Origin: Oceanicaulis sp.
GTDB taxonomy: Bacteria; Pseudomonadota; Alphaproteobacteria; Caulobacterales; Maricaulaceae
DNA length: 64,000 nt
NCBI GenBank assembly: GCA_040112665.1
Contig: CP157796.1
Location: 1,800,813-1,864,812, forward strand
Reading direction: 5' to 3'
Made by a program: the position numbers and the translations under genes. The notes under the pieces were generated by a model. It made no database searches. It was not told where the DNA came from and was given only the letters and a program-made list of their open reading frames with translations. This document shows positions 36,434 to 46,393 of the stretch, piece after piece; position 1 is the stretch's first letter, and each line of letters begins with the position of its first letter.

Positions 36434-38077
36434 CTACGCTGCGCCGCGAGCGGCGTCTTGCGTCTCGCGCTGAAGACGCAGCGCGGCTTCGATCGCGTCG
36501 AACAGCCTGTCCTTCTCGATCGGCTTGGCGACATAGCCGTCCATCCCCGCCTCGCGGCAGCGGATCTCGTCGCCGCGCATGGCGTTCGCCGTCAGCGCGA
36601 TGATCGGAACCCTCGAAGCCGGACCGTCGAGCGCGCGGATGCGGGCGGTGGCCTCGAACCCGTCCATGCCGGGCATCTGCACGTCCATCAGCACCACGTC
36701 GTAGGCCGCGCGCTGCACGGCGGCGAGCGCCTGGACGCCGTCCGGCGCCATGTCGCAGCTCCAGCCGCGCAGCTTCAGAAAGCCGCGTACGACCTCCTGG
36801 TTGATCGGGTTGTCCTCGGCAACGAGGATGCGCGGGCCGTCGCCCTCGGCTGCCATTTCCGGAACCGCCGCTTCGATATCGACGGGCGCTACGTCCGTCT
36901 CGACCGGCGCGGCGCGCCGCAGGGGCGCCTCGAACCAGAAGGTCGAGCCCGACCCTTCGGTGCTCTGAAACCCGATCGAGCCGCCCATGAGGTCTGTCAG
37001 CCGCTTGCAAATGGTCAGCCCCAGCCCCGTGCCGCCGAACTTGCGCGTGGTCGCCCCGTCTGCCTGGGTGAAGGCGGTGAAGAGCTTGGCCTTGGCCGCT
37101 TCGGGCACGCCGCAGCCGGTGTCGGTCACCTCCGCGCGCAGCACGGTGCGGCCCGGCCCGATATCGGTCAGGGTCAGGCGCGCGGTCACGGAACCTTCCT
37201 TCGTGAACTTGATCGCGTTGCCCACGAGGTTGAACAAAAGCTGCTTGAGCCGGACCGGATCGCCCTGAAGGCTCGCCCCGGCGCAGCCCTCCGCGGTGAC
37301 GCTCAGGCGCAGGCCCTTCTCCTCGGCGCGCGGCCGCCACAGCGACCAGGCCGCCTGCACCAGCTCGTCGAGCTCGAAGCGCGTAGTTTCGAGCTCCATC
37401 TTGCCCGCCTCGATCTTGGACAGGTCGAGAATGTCGTTGAGCAGCCTTAAAAGCACCTCGCCCGAGGTCCGGATCGTGCGGACGAGCCTCGCCTGCTCGT
37501 CGTTCAGGCCGCTTTCCTGAAGCAGCTGCGCCACCCCCAGCACGCCGTTCAGAGGGGTGCGGATCTCATGGCTCATCGTGGCGAGGAACTCGCTCTTGGC
37601 CTGGTTCGCGCTCAGCGCCTCGATCCGGGCGCGGCCGAGCTGTTCGGCCAGGGCGACGAGCTTGCGATTACGCTCCTCGCTCTCGGCCTGCAGCATCTTC
37701 ATCAGGCTCACGCCCGTGCCGACGCCGGCGTACTTGCCGTCCTCGGTGATGATGAAACCGTCGAACAGCGCCGCGTTGCGGTCGGTGAGGATGTGGCGGC
37801 TGAGTTCGGACACGAGACGGTCCGCCTCGACCACGAGCGGGTCCTTGTCCATGACGAACGTGACGGGGCGCTTGGCGAAAAGCGCGCGGCCGTGGGTGTC
37901 CGCCATGCGCAGGAAAAACGCGTTGCGCGCGACCAGGCCGATCGGCCGGCCGGCCTCCACTACTGCGCACACCAGAAGATCGGGATCGTCGCTGAAGAGA
38001 TCGTAGACCTCAGAGCCGGAGGTCATCGGATCGAGCTGGGGCGCGTCCTGACGGAGCAATCTGACGGTGCGGCTCAT
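36434..38077 (-). CDS. CBS-domain hybrid histidine kinase/response regulator
   Basis: 547 residues. The N-terminal 135 residues look like a CBS pair ([20 protein letters not shown] ... [19 protein letters not shown]), a nucleotide-sensing module. A coiled linker precedes HisKA ([11 protein letters not shown]), the ATPase domain ([27 protein letters not shown]) and a complete receiver ([26 protein letters not shown]). No membrane segment, so cytosolic. No cognate output regulator lies nearby; a phosphorelay through an HPt protein is likely. Confidence 0.9.
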   Translation of the reverse strand: MSRTVRLLRQDAPQLDPMTSGSEVYDLFSDDPDLLVCAVVEAGRPIGLVARNAFFLRMADTHGRALFAKRPVTFVMDKDPLVVEADRLVSELSRHILTDRNAALFDGFIITEDGKYAGVGTGVSLMKMLQAESEERNRKLVALAEQLGRARIEALSANQAKSEFLATMSHEIRTPLNGVLGVAQLLQESGLNDEQARLVRTIRTSGEVLLRLLNDILDLSKIEAGKMELETTRFELDELVQAAWSLWRPRAEEKGLRLSVTAEGCAGASLQGDPVRLKQLLFNLVGNAIKFTKEGSVTARLTLTDIGPGRTVLRAEVTDTGCGVPEAAKAKLFTAFTQADGATTRKFGGTGLGLTICKRLTDLMGGSIGFQSTEGSGSTFWFEAPLRRAAPVETDVAPVDIEAAVPEMAAEGDGPRILVAEDNPINQEVVRGFLKLRGWSCDMAPDGVQALAAVQRAAYDVVLMDVQMPGMDGFEATARIRALDGPASRVPIIALTANAMRGDEIRCREAGMDGYVAKPIEKDRLFDAIEAALRLQRETQDAARGAA

Positions 38078-38196
38078 GAGGTCCCGGCGCTCATCTCATG
38101 CGGGCGGGATCGCCCGTGTCTTCAGGGCGATAGGCCACCGGCCCGCTTGCGCGCGGGTTAACGCCCGGACGGTTTCATCGAAACTTCACCGCCCTG

Positions 38197-38535
38197 TCAT
38201 GAACCGCGCGGCGAGGCGGTCTGTTCTGCAATCCAGGCGAGAAAGCCTGCAGACGATCCCTCCGCCTGCACGCCCAGGCGCACGACGGCGGGTTCGTCAT
38301 AGGGATGAAGCGCGACGATCCGCGCCGCGCAGGCGTCAGCCTGGGCCGCGCCGGTCTTGAAGATCACCGCCACCTCGGCGTCGGTGCAAACCTCGCCCTT
38401 CCAGCGATAGACCGAGCGCATCGGGCCCAGCACGTTCGCGCATGCTATGAGGCCTTCGTCCAGAAGCGTCCCCGCCGCCGCCTCTGCGGTCGCGGCGTCC
38501 GGCCAGGTGGTGTAGATGAGCGCGGCCTCGGTCAT
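38197..38535 (-). CDS. cutA: Divalent-cation tolerance protein CutA
   Basis: 112 residues from ATG 38535 with aagga upstream. Matches CutA1: ALIYTTWPDAATAE start, LIACANVLGPMRSVYRWKG (27-45) and ALHPYDEPAVV (75-85). Forms stable trimers; linked to copper tolerance, though its real role is debated. The frame stays open further upstream but antisense to queC, so it is not coding there. Confidence 0.93.
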   Translation of the reverse strand: MTEAALIYTTWPDAATAEAAAGTLLDEGLIACANVLGPMRSVYRWKGEVCTDAEVAVIFKTGAAQADACAARIVALHPYDEPAVVRLGVQAEGSSAGFLAWIAEQTASPRGS

Positions 38536-38580
38536 GACCCGTCCTTGCAGCAGAGCGCGTGAAGGCGGATATAGCCCGCC

Positions 38581-39294
38581 ATGAACACCGACACCAAACC
38601 CGGAGCCGCACTGGTGCTCTTTTCCGGCGGGCAGGACTCTGCCACCTGCCTGGCCTGGGCGCTGTCGCGCTTCGACCGGGTGGAGACGATCGGGTTTTCC
38701 TACGGCCAGCGCCACGGCGTGGAGATGCAGGCGCGAGAGCGCGTGCGCGCCGCGGTCGCCGAGGCGTTTCCCGCATGGGCGCAAAAGCTCGGCGAGGACG
38801 TGGTGGTCGATATTTCCGGCTATGGCGCTCTGGCTGAAAGCGCGCTGACGCGCGAGGCCGAGTTCGCGATGAGCGAGAAGGGCCTGCCGACCACCTTCGT
38901 GCCGGGCCGCAATCTCGTCTTCCTCGCCATAGCCGGCGCGCACGCCTACCGGCGCGCCACGCCGCATCTCGTCACCGGCGTCTGCCAGACCGATTACTCC
39001 GGCTATCCCGACTGCCGGGAGGCGACGATGAGGGCGCAGGAGCAGGCGCTGTCGCTCGGCCTTGATGAACAGGTGCGCATCGAGACCCCGCTCATGCACC
39101 TGACCAAGGCGGAGACCTGGGCGCTCGCGCACGATCTCGGCGGCGAGGCGCTGGTCGATCTGATCATCGAAGAGAGCCACACCTGCTATCGCGGCGATCG
39201 CGAACACCGGCACGCCTGGGGGTATGGCTGCGGGGATTGCCCGGCGTGCGAGCTGCGCGCGAAGGGCTTTGCTGAGTGGCGGGCGAGCGCATGA
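38581..39294 (+). CDS. queC: 7-cyano-7-deazaguanine synthase
   Basis: 237 residues. PP-loop SGGQDSAT at 15-22 and a C-terminal zinc site (CYRG ... CGDCPAC). Converts 7-carboxy-7-deazaguanine to preQ0 using ATP and ammonia, in queuosine synthesis. Overlaps queE by 4 bp (ATGA), so they form an operon. queD and queF are not in the window. Confidence 0.97.
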   Translation: MNTDTKPGAALVLFSGGQDSATCLAWALSRFDRVETIGFSYGQRHGVEMQARERVRAAVAEAFPAWAQKLGEDVVVDISGYGALAESALTREAEFAMSEKGLPTTFVPGRNLVFLAIAGAHAYRRATPHLVTGVCQTDYSGYPDCREATMRAQEQALSLGLDEQVRIETPLMHLTKAETWALAHDLGGEALVDLIIEESHTCYRGDREHRHAWGYGCGDCPACELRAKGFAEWRASA

Positions 39295-39920
39295 CCTATT
39301 CGGTCAAGGAGATGTTCCTCACCGTGCAGGGCGAGGGCGGCCAGGCGGGCCGGCCTGCGGTGTTTGTGCGCTTCGCCGGCTGCAATCTGTGGAGCGGGCT
39401 CGAGCGCGACCGGGCGAGCGCGGTCTGCACGTTCTGCGACACCGACTTCGTCGGAACCGACGGCGTGAACGGCGGCAAATTCAAGACCGCGCAAGCGCTG
39501 GCGGAGGCGGCCTATTCGCTCTGGCCGGGCGGGGGCGAGCCCTATCTGGTCTGCACCGGCGGCGAGCCGCTCTTGCAGCTCGACCCGCCTCTGATCGACG
39601 CGTTTCACGAGGCCGGCTTCGAGATCGCGGTGGAGACCAACGGCACGATCGCCGCGCCTGAAGGGATCGACTGGATCTGCGTCAGCCCGAAATCGACCGC
39701 GCCGCTGGTGCAGCGCTCAGGCCATGAGCTCAAGCTCGTCTACCCGCAGGCGGACGCGCCGCCTGAAGCCTTCGAGCATCTCGATTTCAGGGAGTTCCGG
39801 CTCCAGCCCATGGACGGGCCGAACCAGATGCAGAACGCGCGCGCCGCGTTCGAGTACTGCACGAAGTACCCCAAATGGCGGCTGAGCCTTCAGACCCATA
39901 AATGGATCGGCGCGCCCTGA
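39291..39920 (+). CDS. queE: 7-carboxy-7-deazaguanine synthase, radical SAM
   Basis: 209 residues from ATG 39291, coupled to queC; an in-frame GTG lies at 39276. The iron-sulfur cysteines are C31, C46 and C49, a CX14CX2C spacing rather than the common CX3CX2C, as known for some QueE enzymes. TGGEPLLQ binds SAM. Makes CDG from 6-carboxytetrahydropterin. Confidence 0.93.
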   Translation: MTYSVKEMFLTVQGEGGQAGRPAVFVRFAGCNLWSGLERDRASAVCTFCDTDFVGTDGVNGGKFKTAQALAEAAYSLWPGGGEPYLVCTGGEPLLQLDPPLIDAFHEAGFEIAVETNGTIAAPEGIDWICVSPKSTAPLVQRSGHELKLVYPQADAPPEAFEHLDFREFRLQPMDGPNQMQNARAAFEYCTKYPKWRLSLQTHKWIGAP

Positions 39921-39926
39921 CCGGCC

Positions 39927-40484
39927 TTACTCGGCGGCCCGCACCGGCTCTTCGGTGAGTTCTGCGGCGACCATGCGGGCGAAGCGGTCGAAGGCGTTCT
40001 CCGCATCGGTCCACACCAGCGTGTACTGCTCGCGATCGAGCGCCGGCGTGCGCCAGGAATAGGCGAAGCGCCCGAGCTCGTCGCCGGCGGGGTCGGACAT
40101 CACAGCGGTCACCCGCGCTCCGCCGATGGAGACGGTGCGCGCAGACAGGCTGGGGCGGTCTGCGAGCTGCTGGAAGGTGGGCCGGTTGGGCGTCGCGTCC
40201 TCGATCACCACCAGAAGCGTGCTGGCGCTGGGATCGTCCACTTCGGCGTAGCGGCCTGCGTCGAGCAGGGCGTCGATCAGCGCGCCTTCGAGCTTTCTTT
40301 GAAGAATGAGCAGCTCGCGCTCACCGTATTCGCCCGCGCGCTCGGACAGTTCGGGACCGATCTCGATCACCGCGACCGCGACAGGACCTTCCGGAGATCC
40401 GTTGAGGCTCTGGCGGAATTCCTCGGCGCTCGCCGGAGCGGCCAGGGCGAAAAGCGTAGCGATGAAGACGATAAGCTGACGCAT
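39927..40484 (-). CDS. Exported protein of unknown function
   Basis: 185 residues with a clear signal peptide (1-20, cut after ASA). The rest is alpha/beta with no motif that I recognise (VAVAVIEIGPELSERA, STLLVVIEDATPN, GELGRFAYSW-like strand). Convergent with queE (7 bp gap). Likely periplasmic. Confidence 0.65.
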   Translation of the reverse strand: MRQLIVFIATLFALAAPASAEEFRQSLNGSPEGPVAVAVIEIGPELSERAGEYGERELLILQRKLEGALIDALLDAGRYAEVDDPSASTLLVVIEDATPNRPTFQQLADRPSLSARTVSIGGARVTAVMSDPAGDELGRFAYSWRTPALDREQYTLVWTDAENAFDRFARMVAAELTEEPVRAAE

Positions 40485-40556
40485 GGGGCGCTCCCGTGTC
40501 TGACGGGAGAACGCGCCCGATGCGGGAAGGTTCGCGCCGCGCGGTGGGTTCGGCGC

Positions 40557-40754
40557 CTAGTCTTCGCCGTCGTCCTCGTCGTCGTCCCCGTCACCGGGGA
40601 TGAGGACTTTCGCCGTGCCTTCCGCGACGTCGCCGGCCACGCCGATCGTCGCGCCGGCGACGCCGGCCGCCACGCCGACGGCCTGAACCGCCACGCAGCC
40701 CTGGGTGAAAACGAGGGCGGCGAAGGCGAAAAGCGCGGCGAGCGTACGGGACAT
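40557..40754 (-). CDS. Small lipoprotein
   Basis: 65 residues. Short signal and lipobox TQGC (C20), an Ala/Gly/Val-rich middle (VGVAAGVAGATIGVAGDVAEG) and an Asp/Glu-rich C-terminus. Resembles small Gly/Val-repeat lipoproteins of Proteobacteria. Function unknown. Confidence 0.65.
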   Translation of the reverse strand: MSRTLAALFAFAALVFTQGCVAVQAVGVAAGVAGATIGVAGDVAEGTAKVLIPGDGDDDEDDGED

Positions 40755-40778
40755 GGCCGGTCTCCAGAAAAACGGAAC

Positions 40779-40803
40779 GCCCGCCCGGAATAACCGGGCG
40801 GGC
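40779..40803 (-). terminator. Hairpin terminator downstream of the pirin gene
   Basis: Perfect 10-bp stem gcccgcccgg / ccgggcgggc with a 5-nt loop. On the minus strand it is followed six bases later by TTTTT. It separates the pirin gene from the small lipoprotein gene. Confidence 0.7.
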
Positions 40804-40838
40804 TGAACCGCGCCTTAACGATGAACCGCCGTACTGCG

Positions 40839-41534
40839 CTAGCGGGTGTCGGTCATCACGATCTCGGCGTCCTCGGAGGCCTTGATCTCGATCGTGCCGA
40901 CATCCTTGATCGCCGCGCCGTCGCGGGCGTTCACGAACACGCCGTTCACCTCCGCCGAGCCGCGCGCCAGGGCGATATAGGCGTGCCGGCCCGGTTCGAG
41001 GTCGTATTTCGCGCTCTCGCCTGCGGCCAGCGCGGCGCCCAGCACCCGCGCGTCCGCCCGGATCGGCAGGGCGTCGTCGCCCTTGCGGCCCGAGGCGAGC
41101 ACTTCGAGCGCGCCGGACCGGTCGCCCCTGGGGAACTCGCGCGCGCTCCAGTACGGCGCGCCGCCGCGATGATCGGGCAGAATCCAGATCTGGAAGATCC
41201 GGGTGAGGACGTCTTCCTTGTTGTACTCGGCGTGCCGTATGCCCGAGCCTGCGCTCATCACCTGCACGTCGCCGGCGACCGTGCGGCCGCGATTGCCCAG
41301 GCTGTCTTCATGGGTGATCGCGCCGTCGCGCACATAGGTGATGATCTCCATCTCCGCATGCGGATGGGGCGGAAAGCCGGTCTGGGGCCGGATCTCGTCG
41401 TCGTTCCACACCCGAAGCGCGCCCCAGCCCATGCGGCGGGGATCGTGGTAGTGGCCGAAGCTGAAATGGTGTTTGGCGTTCAGCCAGTCGGTGCGGAAAG
41501 CGCCGAGGCTTTCAAAGGGCCGAAGGTCGATCAT
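40839..41534 (-). CDS. Pirin-family bicupin, YhhW-like
   Basis: 231 residues. N-terminal cupin with metal ligands in FPPHPHAEMEIITYV (two His and a Glu) and the later GIRHAEYN His. Second cupin from about 135. YhhW-type pirins bind iron or nickel and show quercetin 2,3-dioxygenase activity in vitro. The cellular role is unclear. Confidence 0.9.
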   Translation of the reverse strand: MIDLRPFESLGAFRTDWLNAKHHFSFGHYHDPRRMGWGALRVWNDDEIRPQTGFPPHPHAEMEIITYVRDGAITHEDSLGNRGRTVAGDVQVMSAGSGIRHAEYNKEDVLTRIFQIWILPDHRGGAPYWSAREFPRGDRSGALEVLASGRKGDDALPIRADARVLGAALAAGESAKYDLEPGRHAYIALARGSAEVNGVFVNARDGAAIKDVGTIEIKASEDAEIVMTDTR

Positions 41535-41639
41535 GGTTCGCTCTCCCTCATTGGGGTTTCGTTGAGCGAGGAGATAGGCGAAGCCGAGCGCCGCCTTAAT
41601 AGGCGTAAAAGCGGCTCAGTCTTGCCGTCTGGGAAAAGA

Positions 41640-43682
41640 TCAGCCGCCCTCCCTGCGCCAGGCGCCGGCGAGGAGCCCCAGGATCAGCGCGGCGATCAGA
41701 AGGCCCGGCGCGAGCGGGGTGCGCTCTGCGTCGGTCACCCGGTAGGCGCCGCGCCGCTCCAGCCCCAGCCAGCCCCGCCCTCCTGCGTCGGCGTTCTCGT
41801 TCACCCGCCGGATCTGCGGCGGTCCGCCGGAGGCCAGCCTGAACACGCCGCCGCCCGTCGGATCGACGAGGCCGGCGAGCCCTTCGGGATCGGGGCGCAG
41901 GTCTGCGTATTCGCGTGGATTGAGCGGGCCCGAGGCGACCACGGCGGTGAGATCGCCCGAACGAAGGCGCACGAGGCCCAGCTCGTCGGCCTCTGTGCGG
42001 GCTGTGAACCGGCCCGGCGCGGTCTCGCTCATGTCCAGCGTCTCGACCGCGCCGGACGGCCATTCGACGACCAGCGGCGGAGCGGTTTCAGCCAGCGTCG
42101 TGCGCACCGCTTCCAGCGCGCCGTCGGAGACCTGAGCGCTCAGCCGTTCCTCGTCGAGTTCGGGTTCGCCCATCAGCCAGTGCGCGACCCGGCGGAACAG
42201 CTCGTCATGCGGCCCGCCGCCTTCATGGCCGCGCGCCCAGAGCCAGGCCTGATCGGACAGAAGGATCGCCGCGCGGCCTTCCCCGGCGCGGGCGAGCGTG
42301 AGCAGGGGATCGCCGTCAGGGCTCTCAAGCAGGGTCTCGCCCGCGACCGCACGCGCGCCGATGCGGCGATACCAGGGCCCCCAGCTTTCTTCCTGGCCGG
42401 ACATCGGCGCGGTCACCGGATGGCGCTGGCCGGCCGCGCTGATCTCGGGCGTGAACGCGCCTTCCTCGATCGTGCCGTCCGGCGTGGCGGGCAGGACCGA
42501 GGCCAGCGGCGAGCGCGCCACGCTTTCAGGTCCGGCGAAGGGCGGACCGGTGGTCACCAGAAGCGCGCCGCCGCCTTCGACATAGCGGGCGATATTGTCA
42601 AAATAGAGCGGGCGCAGAATGCCGCGCCGCCGGTAGCGGTCGAAGATGACCAGATCGAACTCGTTCAGCCTCAGCTGGAACAGCTCGAAGACCGGAAAGG
42701 CGATCAGCGCCAGCTCGTCGGCGGGTACGCTGTCGTCCTTGTCCAGCGGGCGCAGAATGGTGAAGTGGACGAGATCGACGCCGGGGTCGGATTTCAGAAG
42801 ATTGCGCCAGGCGCGCGCGCCGTTATGCGGCTCGCCGGTGACCAGAAGCACGCGCAGCCGGTCGCGGACGCCGGTGACGCTGACCGCGGCGCGGTTGTTC
42901 ACAAGGCTCAGCTCCTGCCGGCCGGGCTCGACCTCGATCTGAACGGTGTTGGGTCCGCGATTATCGAGCCGTGCGCGCACCTGCACGTCCCGGCCGATGG
43001 CGAGGCGCTCGCGCACGGGCGGGCCGCCGTCCACCGACAGGCTGACCTCGGCGCTGCCGGCCGCTTCGGTGTCGTCCTCGACGCGGACGGTGAAGGTGAC
43101 GAACTCGCCCACCAGCCCGTATCGGGGCGCTTCGGAAACCACGAGCCGGCGGTCGCCTGCGGCCGGATCGCCGGCGAGCAGATGGTGGACGGGCACGTCG
43201 AGACCGAAATTCTCCGCCTCCAGCGCGCCGTCATGGGTCTGCCCGTCGCTGACCACGACCACACCGGCGAGGCGCTCGCGCGGGACCCGGCCCAGCCCTT
43301 CGCGCAGCGGATCGGCCAGGCGCGTGCCGTCCGCGTCCCGCCCGCCGCTGACGGTGACGAGTTCCAGCGTCTCGTCGCGCGCCGCGGCGTCTTCGAGCGC
43401 GGCGCGGACCGCGTCGGCCTGGGCGGTGCGTTCGCCGACCTCCATCGAGATCGAATCGTCGAGGATCAGAAGGGCGATGTCGCTCAGCGGTTCGCGCAAT
43501 TCGCGCACCAGCGCCGGGTTGGCGAGCGCTGCGGCGATGAGCAAGGCGGCGAGCCCGCGCCAGATCCAGCCCTTGAGGCCACGCACTGCAGCGAAGCCGC
43601 ACACCGCGAGCGCCAGGATCGCCAGCGCTGCGATGAACGCCGGGGCGATGAGCGGAGAGAGGTCGAGGCTGGCCGCGTTCAT
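41640..43682 (-). CDS. VWA-like/glutamine-amidotransferase-like membrane protein of the MoxR cassette
   Basis: 680 residues. Two N-terminal helices (about 14-57), then a VWA-like domain with the metal site LILDDSISME (DxSxS), a beta-sandwich region (about 150-270) and a class I glutamine amidotransferase-like domain (about 285-480). One C-terminal helix ends the protein (about 655-672). Likely a periplasm-facing partner of the MoxR/DUF58 system. Its ATG overlaps the stop of the DUF4159 gene by one base. Confidence 0.8.
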   Translation of the reverse strand: MNAASLDLSPLIAPAFIAALAILALAVCGFAAVRGLKGWIWRGLAALLIAAALANPALVRELREPLSDIALLILDDSISMEVGERTAQADAVRAALEDAAARDETLELVTVSGGRDADGTRLADPLREGLGRVPRERLAGVVVVSDGQTHDGALEAENFGLDVPVHHLLAGDPAAGDRRLVVSEAPRYGLVGEFVTFTVRVEDDTEAAGSAEVSLSVDGGPPVRERLAIGRDVQVRARLDNRGPNTVQIEVEPGRQELSLVNNRAAVSVTGVRDRLRVLLVTGEPHNGARAWRNLLKSDPGVDLVHFTILRPLDKDDSVPADELALIAFPVFELFQLRLNEFDLVIFDRYRRRGILRPLYFDNIARYVEGGGALLVTTGPPFAGPESVARSPLASVLPATPDGTIEEGAFTPEISAAGQRHPVTAPMSGQEESWGPWYRRIGARAVAGETLLESPDGDPLLTLARAGEGRAAILLSDQAWLWARGHEGGGPHDELFRRVAHWLMGEPELDEERLSAQVSDGALEAVRTTLAETAPPLVVEWPSGAVETLDMSETAPGRFTARTEADELGLVRLRSGDLTAVVASGPLNPREYADLRPDPEGLAGLVDPTGGGVFRLASGGPPQIRRVNENADAGGRGWLGLERRGAYRVTDAERTPLAPGLLIAALILGLLAGAWRREGG

Positions 43683-46393
43683 CAGTCCCGCCCCAGCCGC
43701 TCGAGAATGGCCGGCACGTGGACCTGGTCGGCCTTGTAGTTTCCGGTCAGGGCGTACATGGCGAGATTGACGCCGAAGCGGATCGACAGCTCGCGCTGGT
43801 ACTCCCCGCCCTCGACCGGCGCCAGCGGCCGTCCTTCCTCATCGAGCGCCCAGGCCGAGGCCCAGTCCGCCGATCCGATCACCACGCCGGAGACCCCGTC
43901 GCGCGCCGAGCCTTCGGGGATCGCCTCCACCCAGACCTGCCCGCCGGGGAAACGGCCCGGATAATCGTCGAGCAGGTAGAAGGCGCGGCCGATCACGTGA
44001 TCGTCGGGCACGGGCTGCAGGGGCGGCACGTCGATCGCGTCGAGAATGCGCACCAGCCCGGGATGGGGCGCGTCGCCGGGCCGTCCGATCCCGCCGTCGC
44101 GGGTGTCGAAGACGATGAGCCCGCCTTCCTGAAGATAGTCGCCGACCTTGGCCGCGGCCGCTTCGGACAGGGGTGGCGCGGTCTCGCTGACCGGCCAGTA
44201 GATCAGCGGGTAGAACAGGATCTCGTCGGTTTCGATGGTCACGCCCACCGGCTCGGCGGGCTCTACGGCGCTCCTGCGCGTGCTCTCCCGGCTGAGGCCT
44301 GACAGGCCCGCCCGGCTGATCGCGTCGGTGCGCGCATCGCCTGTCAGGACATAGCCGAAGCGGACGTCGAGCGCGCCATGGGCGGCGGCGCTGTCCTGCG
44401 CGGCCGCCTCGCCCTGGGCCGCGATCGCGAGGAGCGGCGCGGCGAGCATCGCTGCCGCAGCGCCTGTCCGGGGCAGTTTCGGCATCCGGCCCGAGAGCAC
44501 GAGCCCGATCAGCGTATCGGCGATCAGCAATAGCGCGGCGAGCACCAGAAGCGGACCGGCGAAGCGAATCTCGCGGGTCTCCCCCCGCGTCTCGATCACC
44601 GCACCGGGCAGCGTGCGGGCCATGGGCTGCAACGTGTCGCCGGGCTGCAGCGTGTTGAGCGCGGCGCTCGCCGCACCGAGCGTCCAGAGTCCCGGCGGGG
44701 TCTCCGCGCTGGCGCGCGCCTGAGAGAAGGCGTCGGACGGGATGGGCTGGGCCGCGTCGGAGGGTTCGGTCAGCGCGCCCGATCCGTCCAGCATGGCTTC
44801 GAGCCGCCAGGCGCCGCCCGTAGGCGCGGGGGCGCGCGATCCGCCCGACAGGGCCAGCGTGCGTTCGAGCATGGCCGGGTAAAGGCCTGAAAGCGGCAGC
44901 GAGGACCAGTCCGGTCCGGCGGTGACGTGAAACAGCACCACCCAGCCGTCGCCGCGCCGCTCGGCGGTCACCAGCGGCGTGCCGTCCTCGAGCCGGGCCC
45001 AGACCCGCGCGTCCAGCGCCGGGCCGGGCTCGGCGAGCACCTGACGGCGGATCTCGACCTCGCCGCTGGCCCTGAGCCCTGCGAACGGGCTGTCCTCGGG
45101 AAACGCTGCGAGGCCTTGCGGATCGTCCCAGGCGAGCGCGCCGCCGAAGAGCCGGCCGCCGGTCCTCAGCCGCACGGGCAGTATCCCGTCCGGGTTCGCG
45201 GCCAGGCGCGGTCCGGCGAAGCGCAGGACGAGCCCGCCCGCTTCGGCGAAGCGTTCGATCTCCGGCGCGTCGGCGCGGGCGGCGTCGGTCAGCACAAGAG
45301 CGGCGGGTTCGGCGGCGAGCACGGTTTCGAGGTCCCCTGTCACAAGCTCGGCCGAGCCCGACAGCGCCTCGCGGGCGTAGTGAAGGTCGGAAAGCAGCGG
45401 CTGGGCGTCTTCGCCCGCCCCGCCGATCAGGCCCACACGCGGCCTGAGCCAGCGGTCGCCGGTCAGGTGCACGAGGCCGGCCGAGCGCGCGCCTTCCACC
45501 TCGACCCGGGCGATGCGGTTTCTGAGATCGAGCGGCAGGCGGGCTTCCAGCCGGGCTTCGGTCTCGCCGGGCTCGAACGCGCCGGTCGCACGCGCGATCG
45601 CCCGCCCGTCCGCGCCCAGAGCGATGGCGGAGACCGGCGCGCCGATCTCGGGGTTGGCGCGGCGCACGACGGCGGTGAATCCGTCAGGGCTCGCCTCGAT
45701 AGCGGTGAGGCCGAGCACGCTGTCCGAGGCCGGCGGCAGCAGCACGCGCAGCGCGCCGCGCGCCGAAGCGGTCCGCGACAGCTCCGCTTCGCCTTCGCCG
45801 GAAAGCCCGTCGGCCAGCCAGACAGTCTCGATCCGGCGCGGCGCGCCGTCTTCAGACAGCGCCGCGGCAAGGCGGTCTGCGGCGCGCGTCCGGTCCGCAG
45901 GCCAGGGCCGGGGGTCGTGCGCGGCCAGGCGCGAGAGGGCGTTCGACGCGTCGCCAAATTCAAGCGGCGCCGCGCCGGGCGGTGCGGCGGTGAACAGAAG
46001 CGCCGCGTCCCGGCCGTCCGCGCGCGCCGCTTCCAGCCTCACGCGCGCCGCGTCCGACAGGGCGGACCAGGTCTGAGCGCCGGCCCAGCCGTCGTCGACG
46101 ATGACCAGAAGCGGCGCCTCGCCCAGCGTGGCGGGCTCGGGCTGCAGGACGGGCCGGGCCAGCGCCAGGATCGCCAACGCGGCGAGCAGCAGCCTCAGAA
46201 TGACCAGCCACCACGGAGTCGCCTCGGGCGTTTCCGGCGTGCGCGCCAGACGCTGCAGAAGGCGGAGCGGCGCGAAGGCGACCTCTCTCGGCGCCGGCGG
46301 GGTGGCGCGCAGCAGCATCCACAGAAGCGGCAGGGCCAGGAGACCCAGAAGCGCCAGAGGCGCGCCGAAGGCGAGCGGTCCCAGGCTCAGCAT
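43682..46393 (-). CDS. BatA-N/DUF4159 membrane protein
   Basis: 903 residues. N-terminal BatA-like part with two helices (about 8-28, 60-80) and PREVAFAPLRLLQRL between them. A long beta-rich middle follows, then a helix at about 605-630, and a C-terminal DUF4159 domain from about 695 (VRFGYVLTGDARTDA ... EILFYPLIYWPVSE ... GDYLQEGGLIVFDTRDGG, given as separate pieces). Second-last member of the MoxR cassette; one-base overlaps on both sides show tight coupling. Confidence 0.88.
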   Translation of the reverse strand: MLSLGPLAFGAPLALLGLLALPLLWMLLRATPPAPREVAFAPLRLLQRLARTPETPEATPWWLVILRLLLAALAILALARPVLQPEPATLGEAPLLVIVDDGWAGAQTWSALSDAARVRLEAARADGRDAALLFTAAPPGAAPLEFGDASNALSRLAAHDPRPWPADRTRAADRLAAALSEDGAPRRIETVWLADGLSGEGEAELSRTASARGALRVLLPPASDSVLGLTAIEASPDGFTAVVRRANPEIGAPVSAIALGADGRAIARATGAFEPGETEARLEARLPLDLRNRIARVEVEGARSAGLVHLTGDRWLRPRVGLIGGAGEDAQPLLSDLHYAREALSGSAELVTGDLETVLAAEPAALVLTDAARADAPEIERFAEAGGLVLRFAGPRLAANPDGILPVRLRTGGRLFGGALAWDDPQGLAAFPEDSPFAGLRASGEVEIRRQVLAEPGPALDARVWARLEDGTPLVTAERRGDGWVVLFHVTAGPDWSSLPLSGLYPAMLERTLALSGGSRAPAPTGGAWRLEAMLDGSGALTEPSDAAQPIPSDAFSQARASAETPPGLWTLGAASAALNTLQPGDTLQPMARTLPGAVIETRGETREIRFAGPLLVLAALLLIADTLIGLVLSGRMPKLPRTGAAAAMLAAPLLAIAAQGEAAAQDSAAAHGALDVRFGYVLTGDARTDAISRAGLSGLSRESTRRSAVEPAEPVGVTIETDEILFYPLIYWPVSETAPPLSEAAAAKVGDYLQEGGLIVFDTRDGGIGRPGDAPHPGLVRILDAIDVPPLQPVPDDHVIGRAFYLLDDYPGRFPGGQVWVEAIPEGSARDGVSGVVIGSADWASAWALDEEGRPLAPVEGGEYQRELSIRFGVNLAMYALTGNYKADQVHVPAILERLGRD

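Noticed and set aside
34360..36534. A 724-codon minus-strand open frame opposite the first histidine kinase
   Set aside because: Shadow of the kinase gene, which has intact HisKA and ATPase motifs on the plus strand.
40821..43739. A 972-codon open frame on the plus strand, antisense to the pirin and VWA genes
   Set aside because: Its product is low-complexity Arg/Ala/Gly/His sequence, typical of antisense frames in GC-rich DNA. The minus strand encodes recognisable domains.
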